Source: Liopterus haemorrhoidalis
Taxonomy: Eukaryota > Arthropoda > Insecta > Coleoptera > Dytiscidae
Length of the DNA: 64,000 nt
Direction: 5' to 3'
Assembly: GCA_963971575.1 (NCBI GenBank)
Contig: OZ020615.1
Span: 64,427,379-64,491,378 of the forward strand
The notes under the pieces are model-generated. The model saw only the letters and a program-made list of their open reading frames with translations, made no database searches and was not told the origin of the DNA. Shown here one piece after another: positions 56,631-64,000 of this stretch (positions are counted from its first letter, which is position 1; every line of letters begins with the position of its first letter). Made by a program: the position numbers and the translations under genes.

Positions 56631-57168
56631 CGTATTACAAATTGAGACAGATTATAATACGTGTAAATTTTAGATTTCAATTTTTATTTGCAAACAATTT
56701 TTAATTGAACTTTATATATGATTTTTTCGCGGAACACTTGAAGGTGCATCGCGGGAAACCAGTGTTCCGCGGCACACGCTTTGAAAACCAAGAGCATAGA
56801 CTAATGGCCAATAAAACAATATAATTAAAAAAAAATAAATAAAAAATAATTTATAATTTTAATGATTACAAAGGCTGTGCCTAAACGTTAGTCAGTTGTT
56901 ATATAAAGCTTGCAATAGACTATTTTATTTTTTACAATACAAGCAGATTTTCCGGCGCTGCCCGAGGAGTTGAAGATAAAATTTGTTAATCGCAACAGTA
57001 ATTTATTTTTTAAATTACTTCGTTGTAAACAATATTGGCAGTTTGTTGTATTGGCGAGAATAATCTGTAATCGAATATGTCGTAACAATATGTGCATTCT
57101 GTAATGTTTTATTTATTAATTATCATATCAATGATATGCAAGAGAAGTAAGTAGGTAAGTATGCATAA

Positions 57169-57368
57169 NNNNNNNNNNNNNNNNNNNNNNNNNNNNNNNN
57201 NNNNNNNNNNNNNNNNNNNNNNNNNNNNNNNNNNNNNNNNNNNNNNNNNNNNNNNNNNNNNNNNNNNNNNNNNNNNNNNNNNNNNNNNNNNNNNNNNNNN
57301 NNNNNNNNNNNNNNNNNNNNNNNNNNNNNNNNNNNNNNNNNNNNNNNNNNNNNNNNNNNNNNNNNNNN
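57169..57368. other. Assembly gap (200 N)
   Basis: Unknown bases; neighbouring open frames of X are artefacts. Confidence 0.98.
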
Positions 57369-57984
57369 AAACATGATATGATAAAAAGCGAGGACAAGGT
57401 CGCGAAGTAGGGTGTATCTCCTCTCAACTGTCCTCACCTTATAAGGAGCATCACTTCATTAAAAGGTAACGGAACGGGTATACAAACAAGTGTCTTTCAA
57501 CGTCACAAAACGTATAGATGTGTGTAAAACGTCAGTTCAAATGCGAAAACAAAACTTCTAAGATCGTAGGTGTAAATGAATCACAAGAATTTACTAACAT
57601 TAGCCTTTGGGACTCATCCAGTCTTCTAGAATAATGCCAAAAATCAATGCCACATTTAAAATATTGTTTTAAATCATTTCTAAACAATACACAGAATATA
57701 AACATGAGTCATAACATTGAAATGGCCAGGGGCGGCTTGTACCCACCGCCCGTGAGGGACTCAGTGCGGGGGGGGGGCTGACATGGTACTAAGGTGACCA
57801 TATTTTTTAGTTCAAAATTAGGGACGGCAGCTTATAAACGGGGGGAGGACGGCTGTTAATTATTCAAATATAATTGTTTTAATTAATTTTTTTTAATACA
57901 ATAAATAATTATAATTTATAATAAATAAAAATGTCCAATCACAGATAATTAGCTTTTATTATTAAAAGGAACATTATAAAAACA
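57369..57984. other. Post-gap region with hAT-like pieces
   Basis: 57724-57870 contains AGGGGCGGCTTGTACCCACC and AAGGTGACCATATTTTTTAG, resembling hAT ends; no complete element or gene. Confidence 0.3.
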
Positions 57985-59095
57985 CAGTATTTTTACCGAC
58001 CGCCAACATATATAAGGAAGGTATTGTGATCATACCGATTTTGACATTTCGAGATTTCGATGGATCTCCACGAATTGAGGTACATAACGTTTTGACTATT
58101 TTTAGCATGATGTCTGTCGGTCTGTCTGTCCGTCTGTCTGTCTGTCTGTCTGTCTGTCCCACACGTGCAGAGCAAATTCAGCTAAAAGGATTTTTATGAA
58201 ACTTCATATTTAAGCTTTTGACATCAATGGCAACTTTTGGTAAAAATCGGTTGACTAGAAATGGGAGTTTACTAGTGTCGATTTGAAGATTTTTGCGAAT
58301 ATTTAGCAACAAAAAAAAATTTCAAAAAAAATTGTTTAACAAAAGTTGGTATAAAAGCAGGGCTTCGAACCGTTATTTTTTTCGTTCCGGTTTTCATTCC
58401 GGTTCAATTAAAAATATATATATCGGTTCGGTTCCGGTTTTCGTTCCGGCAAAAATAACGGTTTTTTTTCGGTTTTCGGTTCAGTTCCGAGTGATAAATT
58501 TTTAAATGCTTTTATATATATTAGAAATTTATTTTCTACTATAATTTAGAAGAACATTTTATTCCTTATTCTGTGATAATATTACCAAGGCCGCTGCCAG
58601 GAGGGAGTTCTGGGCGTTCAACCCCCCTCCCCCGAAATATTAGAAGCGCATTTTTTAAATTATCAGTTAAAAAATTACGAATTACGATTTTTTTCTGCTC
58701 ATCAGTTTAAAAAATAATCTTAAATAAAATGTATTTTATATTCACTCACATAAACGTTATCTGAACCGAAATAAACCGATATTTTTTTTCGGTTCAGTTC
58801 CGGCTTTCGTTCCGACAAAAATAACAGTTTTTTTCGGTTTTCGGTTCAGTTCCGGTTCGAAGCCCTGTATAAAAGCAATAACTAACAACTTTTATTTGAG
58901 ATATTTTTGATAAAACGAAAAAATTTTGAAAAATTTTTCGAAATTTTGTTTTAAGTATATATTTTTTCATACTTAAATGTAACGTTTCCATGGTCATGAT
59001 AAATAATATCTATGTTAGAAAATATTAGGCCAAGTTATTTCTACTCTACTGCTAGAATGTATTTTATACAAGTACTTTGTTATGGCGGTCTGACC
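57985..59095 (-). mobile_element. W element copy hosting hAT MITE
   Basis: Inverse orientation, (CTGT)n run at 58110-58160, interrupted by the CGGTTC-rich hAT MITE at 58358-58867. The terminus is cut at about 59090. Confidence 0.7.
58358..58867. mobile_element. hAT-type MITE with CGGTTC-rich ends
   Basis: CAGGGCTTCGAACCG / CGGTTCGAAGCCCTG termini, many subterminal GGTTCGGTTCCGG-like repeats, 8-base duplication TATAAAAG on both sides. It splits a W element. A relative is present at about 46100-46440. Confidence 0.85.
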
Positions 59096-59340
59096 GACCA
59101 TCGTGAGATTGAAGTATCCTTGGGCATTAGTGGAACCAGCATTATTTCACTATTGCATGAACATTTGGCCGTCAAAAAGATTTGTTCGCGTTGGATCCCA
59201 CATAATTCATGGAGAATATTTTGAAAAACAATAAAGCCACTTTTGTTGAAATAATTGTTTTTGATCTCAAATCACGAAATATAAAAGGCCACCCTCGTAT
59301 AGGTTTAGAAAGAAGAATCGATTATTTTCTGTTCTGTGTA

Positions 59341-59735
59341 CAGTCTGTTCCAAACGGTTAAGCGGAACTAAATGGGAATTTCGTTCTTTTAGGTTGTCAC
59401 GAGAAGGGACCTTGCTTGGGTTATTTCATTTTTCACGTTGAAATGTGAAAATTTAAAATTCCAACAATGAAACCATGGAAACGAATGACATATGTCATTT
59501 TTTTACGTATTTTAATGACAAAAAAATAAATAAATGGGAAATTTGTATTAAGAATGACACAAAAAATCATAATATAAAGAAAATGACATTTTAAAATGAT
59601 ATTAACCTTAACCAAAAAATATTTATTGTAAGTATGATTTACAAAGCTTAAACAAAACGGTCGAAAAGTATGATTTAAACGATGAAAGTAACTAGATTGC
59701 CAAATCTAGTTCCGCCTAACCGTTTGAAACAGACT
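59341..59735 (+). mobile_element. MITE-A copy, TA target
   Basis: TA-flanked complete copy. Confidence 0.85.
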
Positions 59736-59739
59736 GTAG

Positions 59740-60292
59740 TTATTAATTTGGGGGGGAGCATAGGAAGCGCTACTTATACACTTGAAATATCTCAGTTATC
59801 ATAAGCACTTATCAACAAAAATGTTTTTAACGAAAACCGTACGAAATACGGGCACATCAGCTAGTCATATATATTTCGATACATATTAATTTATTCCCGA
59901 AAAAATGACAGACATAATTGAATATTATGTTGTTTTGCGGTTTATCAGTTAATATTTTATTTAGAAAAGTATTGATTATTTGACCTCTTTCTACGAAACT
60001 ACAAAAAGTAGTCCAGTTTTTATTGTAGGTTAAATTATGGATGTGACCTTATTAGGTAACGATTTTATGCAAATATCTGTCTTTTTATTACAGATAAACG
60101 TTTTATGGAAAATTTACACTTATCTTATAAGTGGACGAACATTTTTTAAGAGTCACAAATTCGTTCAGCAGACATATCCAAACTAATTACTCCCTCCATG
60201 TGAAAATATGGTTACATTTTGATTTTTTTTTTGTCCGAAAATATGATATTCATTTACAATATTAATTAATTAAAATGATTTTATTTATGAAA
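59740..60292. other. Intergenic, nothing recognised
   Basis: AT-rich between MITE-A and the Tigger terminus. Confidence 0.4.
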
Positions 60293-60509
60293 TACAGTCG
60301 ATTCCGCTTAATTGGGACACATCGGGACTTGGCCCAATTTAGCGGCTGCCCCAATTAAGCGAATTTTACTTAAAATTAAACAATGCATATTTTTCGTTCA
60401 ATAATTTTATTTTATAAACTCTTTGACAAAACTATAAATTACATATAACTAAAAAATATAAACTTTTAAGAAAAAATAATAATAAATTCCAAAATAAAAT
60501 AATAAATAA

Positions 60510-60915
60510 AGTCTGTTCCAAACGGTTAGGCGGAACTAGATTTTGCAATCTAGTTACTTTCATCGTTTAAATCATGCTTTTCGGCCGTTTTGTTTAAGCT
60601 TTATAAATCATACTTACAACAAATATTTTTTGGTTAAGGTTAATATCATTTTAAAATGTCATTTTCTTTATATTTTGATTTTTTGTGTCATTCTTAATAC
60701 AAATATCCCATTTATTTATTTTTTGTTATTAAAATATGTAAGAAAATTAATTTAAATTTGACATATGTCATTCGTTTCCATGGTTTCATTGTTGGAATTT
60801 TAAATTTTGACATTCCAACGTGAAAAATGAAATAACCCAAGCTAGGTCCCTTTTCGTGACAACCTAAAAGAACGAAATTCCCATTTAGTTCCGCCTAACC
60901 GTTTGGAACAGACTG
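60510..60915 (-). mobile_element. MITE-A copy inside the Tigger copy
   Basis: Complete copy lying 11 bases from the transposase stop codon at 60927. Confidence 0.85.
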
Positions 60916-60926
60916 TACAATTTAAT

Positions 60927-61499
60927 TCAATGCAAAAATGCGTCAAGTGTAGTCTGTCTTTTGTTTTTGTAACATTTCACTTCTACAAAATCAGCACAGG
61001 TATTCAGTGCGGATGTAGGGCTCCCTTCATTTCCTTCCTGCATAAAATAACGCTGTAACACGGTCATACATTTTTTTGCCTCCTGGTTAGTCACAGGCAC
61101 AGGTGGATCATCATCATCATCGTCATCTTCGTCTAATTTTTCATGTTTTGATTTAATGTTTTCTACAATTGAATCCTCACAATCTTCATTATCATCGTAA
61201 CAAGGTAAATTGTTATCTATTGTTGAAAATTCTTCACAGTTAATAATAGGAACTTGCAACATATCCTCATTTTCTTCATTGCTTAAAATTTCGGGAATCT
61301 CTAAGGGTTTTAAGCCGCAACCTGTAAAAAAGTTCTGTATTGTGGTGGTTTTTATAACTCGCCAACTGTCAGCGAAAGAATGTATTGCTTGCAAAAGGGA
61401 AATTTTTGAACTAATCTCTCTGGCTGTTGTGGAACTTGTTAATATATTTTCATCAATGGATTCTAATATGTAATTAACCAATTTTCCTCGATACTGCAC
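60927..61499 (-). pseudogene. Tigger/pogo transposase, C-terminal 190 residues
   Basis: The frame opens with YRGKLVNYILESID, then SLLQAIHSFADSWRVIKTTT and IQNFFTGCGL, the end of the DDE_1 core in Tigger transposases (relatives of host TIGD genes). Then an acidic linker with (D)7 and a C-terminal RQTTLDAFLH ending in stop; QTTLDAFL resembles a PIP box. The N-terminal CENPB-type DNA-binding region and the catalytic aspartates are absent, so no active enzyme can be made. Confidence 0.8.
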
Positions 61500-61571
61500 T
61501 GAGTTATACGTGAATTAATGTGTTGGGAATAAAGTTCACAGCGCGCGATACTAGTGTAATTATATTGATAA

Positions 61572-61978
61572 AGTCTGTTCCAAACGGTTAGGCGGAACTA
61601 GATTTTGCAATCTAGTTACTTTCATCGTTTAAATCATGCTTTTCGCCCGTTTTGTTTAAGCTTTGTAAATCATACTTGCAACAAACATTTTTTGGTTAAA
61701 GTTAATATAATTTTAAAATGTCATTTTCTTTATATTTTGATTTTTTGTGTCATTCTTAATACAAATATCCCATTTATTTATTTTTTTGTCATTGAAATAT
61801 ATAAGAAATATAATTTAATTTTGACATATGTCATTCGTTTCCATGGTTTCATTGTTGGAATTTTTAATTTTGACATTCCAACCTGAAAAATGAAATAACC
61901 CAAGCAAGGTCCCTTTTCGTGACAACCTAAAAGAACGAAATTCCCATTTAGTTCCGCCTAACCGTTTGAAACAGACTG
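61572..61978 (-). mobile_element. MITE-A copy
   Basis: Complete copy; with 60510-60915 it brackets the Tigger coding remnant. Confidence 0.85.
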
Positions 61979-62043
61979 TATTTGTTAAATTATATAGTTA
62001 TAAAATATATTTATTAAAATAAATTTTCCAATTTCTTATATAA

Positions 62044-62156
62044 TATAAAAATACGCACACGGAAAAAACGCGCACGGATTAATACGCACACGGAAAAAAG
62101 CGCACATGAAAAAATACATACATGGAAAAAAGCGCACACGGAAAAAAGCGTACTTA
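62044..62156. repeat. Minisatellite of GCGCACACGGAAAAAA units
   Basis: About six imperfect 16-18-base units (ACGCACACGGAAAAAAGC) in tandem. Non-coding. Confidence 0.7.
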
Positions 62157-62429
62157 CACTATATTTCAAATCAGTTTGAAATAAATCGTGAGAAACTATT
62201 ACACAGTAAAATTTAATTGTTTGCCCACTTTAATATATTGCGTTCACATTTGTAAGGTGTTTTACTCGATGCATTATATTTACATTTTTGAAAATTTAAA
62301 ACATTAGATAATTTGGAACGTTAATCGTAGAAATAAAAAAATAATAAAGCATTGAAAAAATAATAGTAAAGAAAAGAAAGTCACATTTTTAGGGTTTTGT
62401 AGGTATGACCAAAAAACCCTTATACCGTC

Positions 62430-62430
62430 A

Positions 62431-62486
<56 letters not shown>
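62430..62486 (+). repeat. (TCTG)n microsatellite in R copy 7
   Basis: Fourteen uninterrupted TCTG units, expanded relative to 2-4 units in the other R copies. Confidence 0.85.
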
Positions 62487-62963
62487 TCGGTAAAAATTGT
62501 AGCCAAACGGCTAAAGCTAGAGAGTTGAAATTTGGCATGCTTATACAACTCTTTGACCCGCACATAGGAAAAATACTAAAACATCTAAAAAACATATGCC
62601 CCTAAAAATATAAACAAATATGTGCTCATTGAAAAAAATATATTTTTTTTAAATTCTGAGTAGGGTATCAAATGAAAGCCCTTAGTACGTGGATTAACGA
62701 TCAAATTTTTATTTTTGCAAAATAAATTATTTCGATGCGATTTTTGCCAAAATTGTGCAAAAAATTTTTTGTCCCACACCCTGTAGCCCGGATGGTTTAA
62801 ACTAAAAATCTAAAAAAAATCCAAGTAATGTATATTGGTGTGAACCGAAATAGTACAACAGGAATTTTTGATCAGATTATGTTTTCGGAAAATAACGCAT
62901 TTTTTGTGGTTTTTGGTTCACAAAGTACAAAAGTTATACCAATGTAAGACACTCATATGCAAA

Positions 62964-63051
62964 GCGTCCGATGGCGCAACGGGTTAGAGCGCTGGTGTCG
63001 GAAGCTAAAATTCTCTGGAAAACGAAGGGTTTCGAGTTCGAGTACGGACGG
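62964..63051 (+). pseudogene. tRNA-like sequence in R copy 7
   Basis: GCGTCCG at the 5' side pairs with CGGACG at the 3' side; TGGCGCAACGGGTTAGAGCG fits the A box and D arm (GCGC/GCGC stem); GAGTTCGAGTA resembles the B box. Length 88 with a long variable region is reminiscent of Leu/Ser tRNAs. Mismatches in the acceptor and T stems suggest a pseudogene or a tRNA-derived promoter module. Confidence 0.45.
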
Positions 63052-63345
63052 AGTTTTATTTTTTGTGTTTTTTTTTTTTGCATATTTATTATGTTGAAAT
63101 TATTTTGTCAAAATTGTAGTTGATTTTGACAAATGTCGTATTTAATTTTTAAGAGCGTAAATTTAATAACCAGTCTTATTATATGATTAACAGACGATAA
63201 ATTATTTTAAAAATATCGTTCATTTTGCCGTGATTACTATAAAGTAAAATTTGTCCTACACACTCAGCATACCGCCTTCACTTATTATATACCTGCGAAA
63301 CCCTGAAATGTGTGAATATTCACACTTCACATCAATTTTTCTTAC

Positions 63346-64000
63346 ATACTTTCATCAAAACCAAATATTTTTTAAAATAATTATTTTTCTGCTACTAATA
63401 ATTTTAATTTATATTATTTTTGTGTAAAAATATCAATTAACAACTATTATTATCAGGCGTTATATGTCAATATACACTTCGGTGAGCTTCGGAATATTTC
63501 GTTACATTTCGGAATCTCGCTTCAAATTTGCTTTTGACGTCATAGCACGCACCCACGCAGAGACACACGTTGGCGTATTATATTATTTTTTTTTTCATAA
63601 TAGTTTTTTTTTTTACCAAAATAGCTAAAAATACCTTAATAATAAATACTTACTTTAAATATTTGTATCATGTAGTTTAAAAAAGCCTCTCTCCAGAAGC
63701 CCTGATGAAGACCTTTTTTAGCATGGAAGACTACTTTTCATTTTAGAGAACTAGGTTGTAAATAGGTCGAACAATGTAGGATTTCTATAATTTTCGTAAA
63801 CCAATTTCGCCAAGTTGTTGACCAGTTGGGGGGGGGGGATTAAGTCCAGAATGTTGAGCGGAGGAGATAATCAACCCGGAATAATTATTGAGTGAAAAGA
63901 AATTATTGTTTTTATAAAAAAGGGTCTTATTGTTAAAAAAAATAATAATAATGATTAAGGCCCGGTCTTTCCACCTTGAGATACACCTCTAGGGAACTAT
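63346..64000. other. Right edge, nothing recognised
   Basis: AT-rich with a G-run at 63829-63838; no coding frame or repeat family identified. Confidence 0.4.

Larger units (their letters stand above)
60295..61510 (-). mobile_element. 5'-truncated Tigger element with transposase C-terminus
   Basis: The 3' terminus CAGTCGATTCCGCTTAATTG follows TA at 60293-60294 and has the AATTGGGAC/CCCAATT subterminal repeats of Tigger elements. The reading frame on the minus strand is listed separately. A MITE-A copy (60510-60915) is inserted between the terminus and the stop codon. No 5' terminus is seen. Confidence 0.75.
62389..63345 (+). mobile_element. R element copy 7
   Basis: Complete copy with a 14-fold TCTG run at 62430-62486 and the best-preserved tRNA-like insert (62964-63051). 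Confidence 0.75.

Noticed and set aside
57123..57437. Frames of about 100 residues over the gap
   Set aside because: Most codons are N; artefact of the assembly gap.
1..64000. CRISPR array, bacterial operons or rRNA genes
   Set aside because: The direct repeats present are eukaryotic transposon parts and minisatellites; genes have spliceosomal introns; no rRNA sequence was recognised.

Overview
The window is a strongly AT-rich, intron-bearing, repeat-dense animal nuclear sequence with one 200-base assembly gap. Protein matches and transposon types (pogo/Tigger, mariner, piggyBac, hAT, THAP-bearing elements, a non-LTR retrotransposon) point to an insect; I cannot name the species. A hemipteran would fit but is not proven.

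Four host genes can be read with splice-consistent exons, all between 28.6 and 52.2 kb. YOD1 (minus, 28641-29791) is an OTU deubiquitinase. ERLEC1 (plus, 32807-35720) is a lectin with two MRH domains. ASZ1/GASZ (plus, 37241-40855) is the ankyrin/SAM/tail-anchored piRNA factor of the outer mitochondrial membrane. A small heat-shock protein of the HspB8/CG14207 type (minus, 43082-52155) has a second, internal first exon at 47237-47292. YOD1 and ERLEC1 both act in ER-associated degradation and lie head to head; ASZ1 and the sHSP converge on a satellite-like array. Two phase-compatible orphan exons (31334-31448 and 24106-24179) may belong to a further, unrecognised minus-strand gene.

The rest (1-28 kb, 53-64 kb and most introns) is nested transposon debris. 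Recurrent families, with names used here: MITE-A (about 400 bp, TA target, eight complete copies and one partial); R elements (about 1 kb, shared termini, a different tRNA-like insert in each copy at the same internal position); W elements (ends rich in CAGA repeats, often hosting other insertions); two THAP-bearing families, one of which ends 150 bp upstream of ASZ1 and the other of which sits in ASZ1 and sHSP introns; hAT-type MITEs with exact 8-bp duplications, two unrelated families of which carry the same internal minisatellite; two piggyBac deletion copies; three Tigger/pogo copies; a mariner deletion copy; and foldback elements.

The observations I rate highest are the R-element tRNA-like cassettes, the shared minisatellite in two hAT families, the THAP elements around the piRNA gene, the head-to-head ERAD pair, and the alternative first exon of the sHSP. 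All homology calls are from reading the translated sequence; no search was run.
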